This document shows, piece by piece, positions 9,228 through 17,829 of a stretch of 64,000 nucleotides of DNA. The notes under the pieces are model-generated. The model saw nothing but the letters and a program-made list of their open reading frames with translations, did no database searches and had not been told where the DNA came from. Made by a program: the position numbers and the translations under genes. The stretch is from contig DHVZ01000100.1 of assembly GCA_002412925.1 (NCBI GenBank), positions 124,001-188,000 of the forward strand, read 5' to 3'. Positions within the stretch are counted from its first letter, which is position 1. Every line of letters starts with the position of its first letter. The stretch is from Anaerolineales bacterium UBA5195 (lineage in GTDB: Bacteria; Chloroflexota; Anaerolineae; Anaerolineales; Villigracilaceae).

Positions 9228-10736
9228 ATGGCAAAACCAACCGGTTTCATCGAGTACGAGCGGGAAGTTCCCGCCGACCGCGCTCCTGAAGAGCGCATCA
9301 AAGATTGGAACGAGTTTCACCTGCTCTATCCGGTCGAGAAATTGCAGGTCCAGGGCGCGCGCTGTATGGACTGCGGTGTTCCGTTCTGCCACACCGGCGC
9401 GCTGATCAGCGGCCTGACAGCCGGCTGCCCGGTCAACAACCTGATCCCCGAATGGAACGACCTGATTTATCGCGGCCAGTGGCAGATGGCGCTCGACCGC
9501 CTGCAGAAGACCAACAATTTCCCCGAGTTCACCGGACGGGTCTGCCCCGCGCCGTGCGAAGGCTCGTGTACCGCCGGACGGATGGGAGACCCAGTTACTA
9601 TCAAGAGCATTGAATACGCCATCGTCGAGCGCGGCTTCGCCGAGGGCTGGATCGTGCCTGAGCCGCCGCCCTTCCGCACTGGCAAAAAGGTGGCAGTGGT
9701 CGGTTCCGGACCTGCGGGGCTGGCCTGCGCCGCGCAGTTGAACCGCGCCGGGCATTTGGTGACGGTTTTCGAACGCGCCGACCGCGTCGGCGGGCTGCTG
9801 ACCTATGGCATCCCGAACATGAAACTGGACAAAGACGTTGTCCAGCGCCGCGTGGATTTGCTCGCCGCTGAAGGCGTGAGCTTCGTCACCGGCGTGGAAA
9901 TCGGCCAGGACAAATCCGCCGAGGAACTGCGCCAGGAATTCGACGCCATCGTACTCTGCGGCGGCGCGACCAAACCACGCGACCTGCCCATTGCAGGCCG
10001 CGACTTGAAAGGCATCCACTTTGCGATGGAGTTCTTACAGGGCAACACTCGCCACCTGCTGAATGGCGGTGCACCCAAAGTGCCCTGGGAGCAGCGTTCC
10101 GGCTACAGCGAATTTATCAGCGCCGAAGGCAAGGATGTTTTGGTCATCGGCGGCGGCGATACCGGCACAGACTGTGTCGGCACGTCACTGCGTCAGAACT
10201 GCAAGAGCCTGGTGCAACTTGAGATACTAGACCGCCCATCTGAGACCCGTCCCGTCGACAACCCCTGGCCGGAGTGGCCCAAGGTCTACAAGCTCGATTA
10301 CGGCCAGGAAGAATACAAGGCCCTGTACGGGGCCGACCCACGCCAGTACACCGTTACCGCCAAACGCTTTGTCGGTGACAAGGCCAGGAATGTGAAAGAA
10401 GTTCAGACCGTCAAAGTGGCATGGGTGGACGAAAATGGCCGCTTCAGCCCGCGCGAAATTCCGGGCACCGAACAGGTTTACCCCGCGCAGTTGGTGCTGC
10501 TGGCAATGGGCTTCCTCAGCCCTGAAGAGACGGTCCTGGGGGCGCTGGGTGTCGAGTACGACGAGCACGGCAATGCTAAGGCTGAACATGGCAAATTTGC
10601 CACCAACCTGCCTGGCGTCTTCGCTGCCGGTGACATGCGCCGCGGTCAAAGCCTGGTAGTCTGGGCCATCAACGAAGGCCGCGGAGCCGCGCGGGAATGT
10701 GATCGGTTTTTGATGGGGACCACGGTGCTGCCGTAG
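9228..10736 (+). CDS. gltD: glutamate synthase, small (beta) subunit
   Basis: This 502-residue protein is the usual length for GltD. It passes NAD(P)H electrons through FAD and Fe-S centres to GltB. The N-terminal ferredoxin-like region has cysteine groups CMDCGVPFCH, ISGLTAGCPVNNLIPEW and CPAPCEGSC. The FAD-binding loop is VAVVGSGPAGLACA (about residue 154), the NADP-binding loop is VLVIGGGDTGTDC (about residue 305), and the C-terminal FAD motif is NLPGVFAAGDMRRGQSLVVWA. AGGAG lies about 9 bases before the ATG. It is very probably co-expressed with gltB, although a palindromic repeat lies between them. Confidence 0.97.
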   Translation: MAKPTGFIEYEREVPADRAPEERIKDWNEFHLLYPVEKLQVQGARCMDCGVPFCHTGALISGLTAGCPVNNLIPEWNDLIYRGQWQMALDRLQKTNNFPEFTGRVCPAPCEGSCTAGRMGDPVTIKSIEYAIVERGFAEGWIVPEPPPFRTGKKVAVVGSGPAGLACAAQLNRAGHLVTVFERADRVGGLLTYGIPNMKLDKDVVQRRVDLLAAEGVSFVTGVEIGQDKSAEELRQEFDAIVLCGGATKPRDLPIAGRDLKGIHFAMEFLQGNTRHLLNGGAPKVPWEQRSGYSEFISAEGKDVLVIGGGDTGTDCVGTSLRQNCKSLVQLEILDRPSETRPVDNPWPEWPKVYKLDYGQEEYKALYGADPRQYTVTAKRFVGDKARNVKEVQTVKVAWVDENGRFSPREIPGTEQVYPAQLVLLAMGFLSPEETVLGALGVEYDEHGNAKAEHGKFATNLPGVFAAGDMRRGQSLVVWAINEGRGAARECDRFLMGTTVLP

Positions 10737-10783
10737 GGAGAATTTCCGAATTTTTGGGCTGCTTCAAGATGTTTCGTGAACTA

Positions 10784-10874
10784 CTACCGCAACTTTCTAA
10801 AAGTGTAGGGTCATCGTTCATATTTCAAGGGAAATTTCTCAAAATAACCCTACAACTTAAGGTGGTTGCGGCAC
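10784..10874. repeat. MITE-like palindromic repeat, copy 1 of 3
   Basis: About 91 bp with imperfect terminal inverted repeats: the left end reads TACCGCAACTTTCTAAAA and the right end GGTTGCGGCAC. Both sides are flanked by TA (10782-10783 and 10875-10876), which fits a TA target duplication. It ends six bases before the amylosucrase stop codon, in the gap between gltD and that gene, so it may form the 3' stem-loop of both transcripts. Related copies are at 15568-15659 and 32908-32997. Confidence 0.7.
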
Positions 10875-10880
10875 TACGCA

Positions 10881-12839
10881 TTATCCCAAGGCAAAAAAAT
10901 CATACGGAGGAAGCGACAGGCCGCCCTGCTTGGAGATTTTCCCCTGACCATGCAGGCATTTGACACCGCGGCTAAAGCCATATTGTTCGAGCACCCTGGC
11001 TGGAACAACCTGCGGGTGCTCTGAAAAGTTGGCAAAGAGGATGACCCGTTTCCCGGCACGCGCGCGGATAAAGCCCAGAACATGTTCATTTTCGGTCCAG
11101 GCGGTTTCCAACTGGCCGCCGGTGAAGACAGAGTGGCTTTTGCGTAAATTCATCAGTTTACGCAGGCCCTGATAGACCCGTCCTTCAACCGTTTCAGGGT
11201 CATCCCGGCGCGCATAGCGATCCCAATCGGCGCGTGGACGATGTACCCAGCGGCTGTCACGCGCTTTACCGGGATCATCGCGGTAAGAATAGTCATTCAG
11301 GGTGGCAATTTCATCGCCCAGATAGAGCAGCGGGAGGCCGCCAACCGTCATGATGACGCCATGGATCAGCAGGATGCGCCGGATAGAAAGCTCCACTTCG
11401 CCGGGAACTTCTTCTTCGAGGGCTTTTTCGAGGCCCGCCAATGAAGCGCAGGTGCCACTGATGCGGCAATCGCCGGTTTTTGGGTTTTCCTGGAAGGGCA
11501 GGCCGCGCGCAAAACTGCCTGGGAAACGCCCCCGGTAGAACTCGTTCAGGAAACGGCGATGGTCGCTGCCGTTGACACCCAGCGAAGCCGCATCATCATC
11601 CGAAAAAGTCCAGCCGATGTCATCATGGACGCGCACGTAATTGACCCAGGCGCAATCCGCGTCGATCCGCGCGCGGGTGGCCAGGGCCTGGGCCAGCAGG
11701 TTCACTTCACGGGTGGCCATGGAATTCCAGAGCAGTGCCATCAGCAACGGGTTATAAGAGAGCTGGCATTCTTGCGGGTCGATGTAGCGGGCCACATCGT
11801 CGGGGTGGACAATCGCCTCAGATTTGAACAAAAGCGCCGGGGAGGCAACCCGCGCCACGGCGTTGAACGCACGGATCAAGGTATGCGCGCCGGGCAGGTT
11901 CTCGCAGCTTGTTCCCAACTGCTTCCAGGTGAAGGCCACCGCATCGAGCCGGATGACTTCGACACCCTGGTTCGCCAGGAAGAGCATTTCCTCGGCCATG
12001 CGGTTGAAAACAGCCGGGTTGGCATAATTCAAATCCCACTGGTAGCTATGAAAGGTTGTCCAGACCCAGCCCCCGGCGCCAGACCTGACCTCAGGGAAAT
12101 AGGTGAAAGCCCCGGGGTGTTCATCGGGGAATATTTCACGCAGGCTACGCTCATAAGCGTCCGGCATCGTCCGGTCAGGAAAAATAAAATAAAAGTTCTC
12201 GAAATCCGGGTCATCTGCCTGCGCGCGCCTGGCCCAGAAATGTTCATTGGAGGTGTGGTTGAAAACCAGGTCAACGACCAGGCTGATACCCGCACCGCGC
12301 AGGTCGCGTGAGAGCGAGGCCAGTTGCTCCATCGTGCCGAGCGGCGGATGGACTTTGCGATAACTGCTGACGGCGTAACCGCCATCGTTTTCGCTCTCCG
12401 GGGCTTTAAAAAGCGGCATCAGGTGGAGGTAATTCAGGCCGAGTTCCTGAAAATAGGGGATTTTCGAGCGGATGCCTTCGAGGTCACCCGCAAACAGATC
12501 GACGTAGCAGACTCCGCCCAGCAGTTGGTTCGACTGGTACCAGAGCGGATCCAGTTCCCGAGCTTGATCGAGTTCACGCAAATCAGCGGGGCGCTGAAAC
12601 CAGGCGCGCGCCAGGCTGACCAACAGGTCCTCGATATGGAAAAAGAAATCGTAACGGGAACCATACAACTCAATGTACAGGCGGAACAAGGCCGGGAAGC
12701 GCTCCGAGAGGCGGCTGGTGAAGGACTGCCAGCCCGGTTGATCGGCAGCGATCTGCCCGGCGAGCAGCATTTCGAGCCGGGGCAGGAGGCGCCCGAGCGT
12801 GCGCAGGGATTCGACATCGAGTGAGGTGATTGGGTTCAT
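10881..12839 (-). CDS. ams: amylosucrase (GH13)
   Basis: This 652-residue protein transfers the glucosyl unit of sucrose to an alpha-1,4-glucan and releases fructose. It has the N-terminal helical domain typical of amylosucrases (residues 1-100), then GGVCYVDLFAGDLEGI at about 108. The catalytic triad is readable: nucleophile Asp299 (VEVIRLDAVAF), acid/base Glu341 (LLFKSEAIVH) and stabiliser Asp406 (VRVHDDIGW). The spacings of 42 and 65 residues match those I recall for Neisseria polysaccharea amylosucrase (286/328/393). No signal peptide is present, so it is cytoplasmic. It is last in the sugar operon, 18 bases after the ROK kinase that can phosphorylate the fructose it releases. Confidence 0.93.
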   Translation of the reverse strand: MNPITSLDVESLRTLGRLLPRLEMLLAGQIAADQPGWQSFTSRLSERFPALFRLYIELYGSRYDFFFHIEDLLVSLARAWFQRPADLRELDQARELDPLWYQSNQLLGGVCYVDLFAGDLEGIRSKIPYFQELGLNYLHLMPLFKAPESENDGGYAVSSYRKVHPPLGTMEQLASLSRDLRGAGISLVVDLVFNHTSNEHFWARRAQADDPDFENFYFIFPDRTMPDAYERSLREIFPDEHPGAFTYFPEVRSGAGGWVWTTFHSYQWDLNYANPAVFNRMAEEMLFLANQGVEVIRLDAVAFTWKQLGTSCENLPGAHTLIRAFNAVARVASPALLFKSEAIVHPDDVARYIDPQECQLSYNPLLMALLWNSMATREVNLLAQALATRARIDADCAWVNYVRVHDDIGWTFSDDDAASLGVNGSDHRRFLNEFYRGRFPGSFARGLPFQENPKTGDCRISGTCASLAGLEKALEEEVPGEVELSIRRILLIHGVIMTVGGLPLLYLGDEIATLNDYSYRDDPGKARDSRWVHRPRADWDRYARRDDPETVEGRVYQGLRKLMNLRKSHSVFTGGQLETAWTENEHVLGFIRARAGKRVILFANFSEHPQVVPARVLEQYGFSRGVKCLHGQGKISKQGGLSLPPYDFFALG

Positions 12840-12857
12840 AGATTGATGATCAGCAGG

Positions 12858-13799
12858 TCACGAAACATTTTGAATAAGCCCGATTTTTGAGTCCGCGTGG
12901 AAGGCCTGTTCGGCCATTGCAATGGCACCCAGCACACCAGCGCGCCCGGCCAGTGCCGGAGGCACAATGTAGCTGTCAATCTTCGTCAAGATCTGCGGAG
13001 ACTGGACGTAACCGTTAATCAAGACCTGCACTTTTTGTCGGATCAACGGAATCAACTGCGGCTGTTGGGGCACGCCTCCGCCCAGGACAATCCGCTGCGG
13101 CGAAAGAGTGTAGATGTAGCTGGCCAGGGCCAGCGCGATATAATGCGCTTCCAAATCCCAGGCGGGGTGGTCAGGGGCGAAGGTTTCGGCGGGAGCCCCC
13201 CAGCGTTTTTCCAGCGCCGGGCCGCAGGCCAGGCCCTCGAAGCAATCGCCGTGGAAAGGACAGTTGCCAGGATAAGGGTCCCTAACCCTGTCGTGCGGGA
13301 GTGAAATGTGCCCCATTTCGGGATGGATCAGTCCATGCAGGAGTTTCCCGTTGACCAGCGCACCACCGCCGATGCCAGTGCCAATCGTCAGGTAGATGAC
13401 CGGGTCACAACCCTGGGCTGCGCCCCAGCGTCCTTCGGCCATCGCCGCGCCGTTGACATCCGTGTCAAAGCTGATCGGCAGGTCAAAAGCGGATCGAAGC
13501 AGGCCGACAACATCTGCATTGGTCCACCCCGGCTTGGGCGTGGGCAGAACCTGTCCGTAGGTCGGCGAGGCAGGCTGCGGGTCGAGCGGTCCGAAACAGG
13601 CAAAGCCAAGCGCAGAGAGAGGCCCAAATTCCTTCTCCTGCTGCTTGAAAAACTCAACCGTCCGCCCCATGGTTTCTTCGGGCCGGGTGGTAGGAAAACG
13701 AACTTCAGCGCGGAGGTCATCTGGGCCAGTGCCTACGGCGCAGACAAACTTGGTGCCGCCTCCTTCAATGCCGCCAAACAGGGGAGTTTTGTTGACCAT
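12858..13799 (-). CDS. ROK-family sugar kinase, probable fructokinase
   Basis: The product is about 313 residues from the ATG at 13799, starting MVNKTPLFGGIEGGGTKFVC. A longer frame from 13937 would overlap the upstream gene by 137 bases, while 13799 has AAGGAC just before it and follows the trehalose synthase stop by one base. The ROK features are the phosphate-binding loop GGIEGGGTK, the catalytic DTDVNGAAMAE segment, GIGGGALVNGKLLHG, the zinc motif (HMGH-like EMGHI...CPFHGDCFEGLACGPA) and a C-terminal VLGGG loop. The ROK group with this zinc motif includes bacterial fructokinases. Co-operon amylosucrase releases fructose, which supports fructose as the substrate. Confidence 0.87.
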   Translation of the reverse strand: MVNKTPLFGGIEGGGTKFVCAVGTGPDDLRAEVRFPTTRPEETMGRTVEFFKQQEKEFGPLSALGFACFGPLDPQPASPTYGQVLPTPKPGWTNADVVGLLRSAFDLPISFDTDVNGAAMAEGRWGAAQGCDPVIYLTIGTGIGGGALVNGKLLHGLIHPEMGHISLPHDRVRDPYPGNCPFHGDCFEGLACGPALEKRWGAPAETFAPDHPAWDLEAHYIALALASYIYTLSPQRIVLGGGVPQQPQLIPLIRQKVQVLINGYVQSPQILTKIDSYIVPPALAGRAGVLGAIAMAEQAFHADSKIGLIQNVS

Positions 13800-13800
13800 C

Positions 13801-15420
13801 TTAGTCCTTTTTGACCAACCAGAGGTATTGGTAGGGGAGAAGGGGTATCGGTTGGCTGAATTCGAATAGTTTACCGCTAAAAGCGTCTGTATACGCACGA
13901 GAAAGCGCCTGCGGAAGCAACACAGCCTGCGAGGCATCGCTCAAATTATTGACGACCAACAGAGTCTCACCCTGGTATTGACGAATATACGCGGCGACAG
14001 CCTTTGTGCCCACTTCGACCCAGGCAAAATCGCCCCGCCCGAAGGCTGGATACCGCTTACGGGCGGCGATCATCTGCCGGAGGCTATGGAACAATGACCC
14101 CGGATCGGCGCGTTGGGCCGCGACGTTGACCCGCGCCGGGCCATATTCCGCGCTATCAATCACCGGGATAAACAAGCGCTCCGCTGGAGCCGGGGAGAAA
14201 CCGGCATTTAAGCCGCTGGTCCACTGCATGGGGGTACGGACGCCGTTGCGGTCCGAGAGCCAGATATTATCACCCATGCCAATCTCATCGCCATAGTAAA
14301 GCACCGGTGAACCGGGGAGGGTGAATAACAGGGAATTGGCCAGTTCGATCTTGCGGCGGTCGTTATCGAGCAAGGGGGCCAGGCGGCGGCGGATACCCTG
14401 GTTCAGGCGCATGCGCGGCTCGGGGGCGTACTGCTCCCACATCCACTGGCGTTCCTCGGGCGTAACCATTTCGAGGGTCAGTTCATCGTGACAGCGCAGG
14501 AAAATGCCCCACTGGCAGGTTTCAGGCAAGGCCGGGGTGCGTTCCAGGATCCATTCCAGTGAAGTGCGGTCATGTTTACGCAACGACATAAAGATGCGCG
14601 GCATCAAGGGGAAATGAAAATTCATGTGCATCTCGTCGCCATCCCCAAAGTAGGGACGCACGTCTTCAGGCCACTGGTTGGCCTCGGAGAGCAGCATGGT
14701 TCCGGGGGCGTAAGCATCTACAAAAGCGCGCAGGCGCTTCAGGAAAATGTGGGTTTCCGGCAGGTTTTCGCAGTTCGTGCCTTCGCGCTCGAAAAGGTAG
14801 GGCGGAGCGTCGACACGGATGCCGTCAGCCCCCTGGTCGATCCAGAACTGGACCGAGCGCAGCATGGCCTGCTGAACTTCAGGGTTGTCGTAATTCAGGT
14901 CTGGCTGGTGGAAGAAAAAACGATGCCAGAAATAGGCTTTGCGCAGCGGGTCATAGCTCCAGTTGGATTTCTCGGAATCGACAAAAATAATCCGGGCATC
15001 CTGATAGCGGTCGTCAGTTTCACTCCAAACATAGTAATCGCGATACTTGGCATGTTCAGGGTGAGCCGGGTCGCGGGAGGCCTGGAACCAGGGATGCTGG
15101 TCGGAGGTGTGATTGGGTACCAATTCCGCCAAGATCTTTAGACCGCGGCTGTGGGCTTCATCGACCAGCGCGCGGAAATCCTCCAGCGTGCCGTATTTAG
15201 GGTCGATGCTGCAATAATCGCTGACATCGTAGCCGTCATCTCGCATGGGCGAGGGGGTGATGGGCAGGAACCAGAGGACAGTCACGCCAAGTTCCTGCAA
15301 ATAGTCCAGGTGGTCAGTGACACCCTTTAAATCACCAATCCCATCACCATTCGCATCTGCAAAGGCGCGCACTGAGAGTTCGTAGAAAATTGCATCTTTG
15401 TACCAGAGAGGGTCATTCAT
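13801..15420 (-). CDS. treS: trehalose synthase (maltose alpha-D-glucosyltransferase, GH13)
   Basis: This 539-residue cytoplasmic GH13 enzyme interconverts maltose and trehalose. It starts DPLWYKDAIFYELSVRAF and contains the four GH13 conserved blocks. The predicted nucleophile is Asp204 (GIRVDAPPYLFEREGT), the acid/base Glu246 (MLLSEANQWPED) and the third acid Asp312 (FLRCHDELTLEM). The EREGTNCENLPETH and HDELTLEMVT strings are strongly TreS-like and separate it from plain alpha-glucosidases. It lacks the C-terminal maltokinase found fused in some TreS proteins. It lies one base from the ROK kinase start, so they share an operon. The Pro at DAPP instead of the commoner DAVP is a small deviation. 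Confidence 0.9.
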   Translation of the reverse strand: MNDPLWYKDAIFYELSVRAFADANGDGIGDLKGVTDHLDYLQELGVTVLWFLPITPSPMRDDGYDVSDYCSIDPKYGTLEDFRALVDEAHSRGLKILAELVPNHTSDQHPWFQASRDPAHPEHAKYRDYYVWSETDDRYQDARIIFVDSEKSNWSYDPLRKAYFWHRFFFHQPDLNYDNPEVQQAMLRSVQFWIDQGADGIRVDAPPYLFEREGTNCENLPETHIFLKRLRAFVDAYAPGTMLLSEANQWPEDVRPYFGDGDEMHMNFHFPLMPRIFMSLRKHDRTSLEWILERTPALPETCQWGIFLRCHDELTLEMVTPEERQWMWEQYAPEPRMRLNQGIRRRLAPLLDNDRRKIELANSLLFTLPGSPVLYYGDEIGMGDNIWLSDRNGVRTPMQWTSGLNAGFSPAPAERLFIPVIDSAEYGPARVNVAAQRADPGSLFHSLRQMIAARKRYPAFGRGDFAWVEVGTKAVAAYIRQYQGETLLVVNNLSDASQAVLLPQALSRAYTDAFSGKLFEFSQPIPLLPYQYLWLVKKD

Positions 15421-15440
15421 AGAAACCTGCTTAGATATTA

Positions 15441-15556
15441 TTTTCGCCCTGAGCGGAGTGACGAGCGTTAGCGAGGAGCACAGTCAAAGGGCTAATTCTC
15501 AAGAAGTTGCCCTTCGACTGTGCCGCAAAAACATGCGGCTTCACTCAGGACGAAAA
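15441..15556. repeat. long interrupted palindrome (~116 bp repeat element)
   Basis: Outer arms TTTTCGCCCTGAGCGGAGTG (from 15441) and TCACTCAGGACGAAAA (15541-15556) are imperfect complements. Inner arms CACAGTCAAAGGGC (15479-15492) and GCCCTTCGACTGTG (15509-15522) differ by one base pair. The region can fold into one long hairpin. It sits upstream of treS and directly abuts the MITE-like copy 2, so this gap (15421-15672) is made almost entirely of repeat DNA. Similar CTGAGCGGAGTCGAAGGG palindromes are common intergenic repeats in many genomes. Confidence 0.6.
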
Positions 15557-15567
15557 CTATTTTTCTA

Positions 15568-15659
15568 GTACCGCAACTTTCTAAAAATGCAGGCTCATCT
15601 GCCTCATTTCGAGTGGAAAACTTCCAAAAGGCCCCTACACTTTCAGGTGATTGCGGCAC
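15568..15659. repeat. MITE-like palindromic repeat, copy 2 of 3
   Basis: About 92 bp beginning GTACCGCAACTTTCTAAAAA and ending TTGCGGCAC, flanked by TA on both sides (15566-15567, 15660-15661). It shares its ends and the inner CATTTCGAGTG and AACTTCCAAAAGG strings with copy 3 almost exactly. Confidence 0.75.
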
Positions 15660-15672
15660 TAGAGTTGTCAAC

Positions 15673-16578
15673 TTAAGGGAGGCTGCCATCCAAAGCACAG
15701 CGGAAACCGATCTCGCCATCCGTTGAATGTTCCGGTTTGCCGGTGGAACGATTTGTGGCGCGCAGTTGGGCCGGGTTGCTGTGCCAGCCTCCGCCGCGGA
15801 TAGTGCGGAACTCGCCGGAGGCCGGGCCGATTGGGTTTTGCATGGGCGAGTCTCTGTAATAATTTTCGTCATACCAATCCGCAACCCATTCCCAGAGGTT
15901 GCCAGACATGTTCAAGACTCCGTAGGGGCTGATGCCCAAGGGATGCGAGGCTGCGCCAGCCGGAGCCTGTTCTTTTTCACAACTGAGATAAATGGCATGC
16001 GCACAATCGAGTTCCGCGCCCCAGGGATAGAGCCGTTCATCCATACCACGCGCCGCCTTTTCCCATTCCGCTTCGGTGGGCAGACGCCGCCCAGCCCATT
16101 GACAGTATGCCTGGGCCTCGTCGCTATCCAGCATAATGACCGGGTCGTCGCGGTAAGCCTCTTCCCCGTAGTAAGGCGTGCCATTCGGCAGACGCACGCC
16201 CCACAAATAGGGGGAATACATCCGCTCATGACAGGCCCCTGCTGCCACGCATTTTTCGAACATGCGATTGGTCACCTCGGTGCGGTCGATCCAGAACGCA
16301 TCCAGGGAAACCAGGTGTCGGGGTTTTTCATCCGTCTGAGCCTGTGTGTCGGATTCTGCCGCTCCCATCCAGAACTCCCCGGCTGGAACACAGACCAGGG
16401 TCATGTCGTCAATGGGTGAAATCCGGATCTGTCCAATCGATGTACAAATGGGTGGAACAACGGTTGGCATGGCAGCTAGCGTTGACAAAATTGGGGTTGG
16501 GTTTGATTGTTCGCAAGACGACAAAAAAACAAGCAGGAGAGCCAGCGCAATCCCAAAATATTTTAACTTTCCAAGCAT
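15673..16578 (-). CDS. SUMF1/FGE-fold lipoprotein (not a true formylglycine-generating enzyme)
   Basis: This 301-residue protein has a lipoprotein signal (VFLSSC, Cys about 27) and a short Thr/Pro-rich linker. The rest is an FGE-sulfatase-like domain: MVCVPAGEFWMGA, RHLVSLDAFWIDRTEVTN, YCQWAGRRLPTEAEWEKAAR, NLWEWVADWYDENYY and GEIGFRCAL. In true formylglycine-generating enzymes the C-terminal GGSxLC...YC region carries two copper-binding cysteines. Here the same place reads GGGWHSNPAQLRATNRS, with no cysteine, so sulfatase activation is unlikely. Extracytoplasmic members often act as ligand-binding or structural modules. It lies downstream of the binding-protein-like gene by about 56 bases in the sugar locus. 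Confidence 0.8.
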   Translation of the reverse strand: MLGKLKYFGIALALLLVFLSSCEQSNPTPILSTLAAMPTVVPPICTSIGQIRISPIDDMTLVCVPAGEFWMGAAESDTQAQTDEKPRHLVSLDAFWIDRTEVTNRMFEKCVAAGACHERMYSPYLWGVRLPNGTPYYGEEAYRDDPVIMLDSDEAQAYCQWAGRRLPTEAEWEKAARGMDERLYPWGAELDCAHAIYLSCEKEQAPAGAASHPLGISPYGVLNMSGNLWEWVADWYDENYYRDSPMQNPIGPASGEFRTIRGGGWHSNPAQLRATNRSTGKPEHSTDGEIGFRCALDGSLP

Positions 16579-16634
16579 GCAGGAACTCCTGACAGGCTGT
16601 CAAGCAGAATGAAGAACAACGACAACCGGGGCGA

Positions 16635-17825
16635 TTAATCGCTGCTCAAGATCGCGTTGAGCCGATGCGCGAGCGTAGGGAGTATGCCCTGAAGAATGGC
16701 TTCCGAATCTGGCGCCGAGGACTTAAGGATCTCATCCCAGATGGAAGCGATGGCTGTGACAAGGCGCGACTCGACAATGTCCCAAAGGTAGATGGATGGA
16801 AACGAACGTCCATTTGCCAGGGCCTGCTGAACGTACCGCGCAAACACGCCTTCCCGCCCGGTCACTTTTTCAAGTTCAGCCAGGGCATCCAGCCGAACAG
16901 GCAGCAGGCTTCCCAGGCCATAAGACTTTTGGGCGTCAGCACCTGCCAGGGCCTGCACCAGTTGAACAGCTTCGTTTTCGTGGTGCGTATACTTCCAGAT
17001 GACGAGGTGTGAACCACCTACAAAGGGTGGGCCTGGCGGAGATGTAAAACCAACTTTTTCAAGCAGTTCAGGAGCCATCGCCAACAGGTGTGAACCGCTG
17101 AGCGTGACTGCCGCCTGTCCATTCATGAAGAATGCGTCAGACTGCGAGGTGGTCAATCCCCGGGCAGGCCCTGTCATAAAGCGTTCAAGGGAAAAATACG
17201 CCTTGAATCCAGCCAGGGCCTCCGGGCTGGAAAAAAGCACCCGTTTCCCGGTCGAATCGACAAAATCCCCGCCAAGGCTCCAGACCCAGGAGGCAATATT
17301 ATGAAAACTCCTCCACGAATGTTGGGTGGGCACAACCCAGGGGACGGCAACCCTGCTGGCTTGGAGCTTTGTGAGAGTCTGCTCAAAAATCTCAGGGGTA
17401 GCAAAGGCCCCCTGCTCGTCAATGCCGGCCTTCTGCAACAAATCCCTGCGGTAGTAGACCATGCGCACATCCGCCAGCCAGGGAATCGCCCACTGGACGT
17501 TGGGCTGTCCAGGCATAAATGTGCTCGACCAACTGGCTCCGATAAAATCCGTGGGCTCACCAACCTGGGCGATCTCGCGAGTCGCAAAGGGACGTAAAAC
17601 GTTCATGTCCACAATGCCACGCAGCCAGGTACTGCCTACCTGGGAAACATCCGGGCCTTTGCCATTGACAGCGAACTGGTTGATCTCCTCGCGCGCAACC
17701 TTCGTATCAATTTCATGAAGCCGGACGCTGATATGCGTCCGGCTTTCGAACTCTTTTAAAACCCGTTGCAAAGCCGCCATCTCGACTGCGTCAGTGGGGG
17801 TGATTGACAACGTCAGTTCAGTCAT
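16635..17825 (-). CDS. extracellular-binding-protein-fold protein without signal peptide
   Basis: This 396-residue protein matches the family 1 solute-binding pattern: LTLSITPTDAVEMAALQRVL at the start, then GPDVSQVGSTWLRGIVD, MVYYRRDLLQKAGID and FFMNGQAAVTLSGSHLL. It begins directly with the first strand of the mature domain. No signal sequence or lipobox exists, and reading upstream in frame I reach a stop ten codons before the ATG with no ATG, GTG or TTG between. It follows the second permease by four bases. It is either a signal-less (cytoplasmic, perhaps sensory) relative or a protein that lost its export signal. It differs clearly from the tandem binding lipoprotein upstream. Confidence 0.75.
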   Translation of the reverse strand: MTELTLSITPTDAVEMAALQRVLKEFESRTHISVRLHEIDTKVAREEINQFAVNGKGPDVSQVGSTWLRGIVDMNVLRPFATREIAQVGEPTDFIGASWSSTFMPGQPNVQWAIPWLADVRMVYYRRDLLQKAGIDEQGAFATPEIFEQTLTKLQASRVAVPWVVPTQHSWRSFHNIASWVWSLGGDFVDSTGKRVLFSSPEALAGFKAYFSLERFMTGPARGLTTSQSDAFFMNGQAAVTLSGSHLLAMAPELLEKVGFTSPPGPPFVGGSHLVIWKYTHHENEAVQLVQALAGADAQKSYGLGSLLPVRLDALAELEKVTGREGVFARYVQQALANGRSFPSIYLWDIVESRLVTAIASIWDEILKSSAPDSEAILQGILPTLAHRLNAILSSD

Positions 17826-17829
17826 GAAA

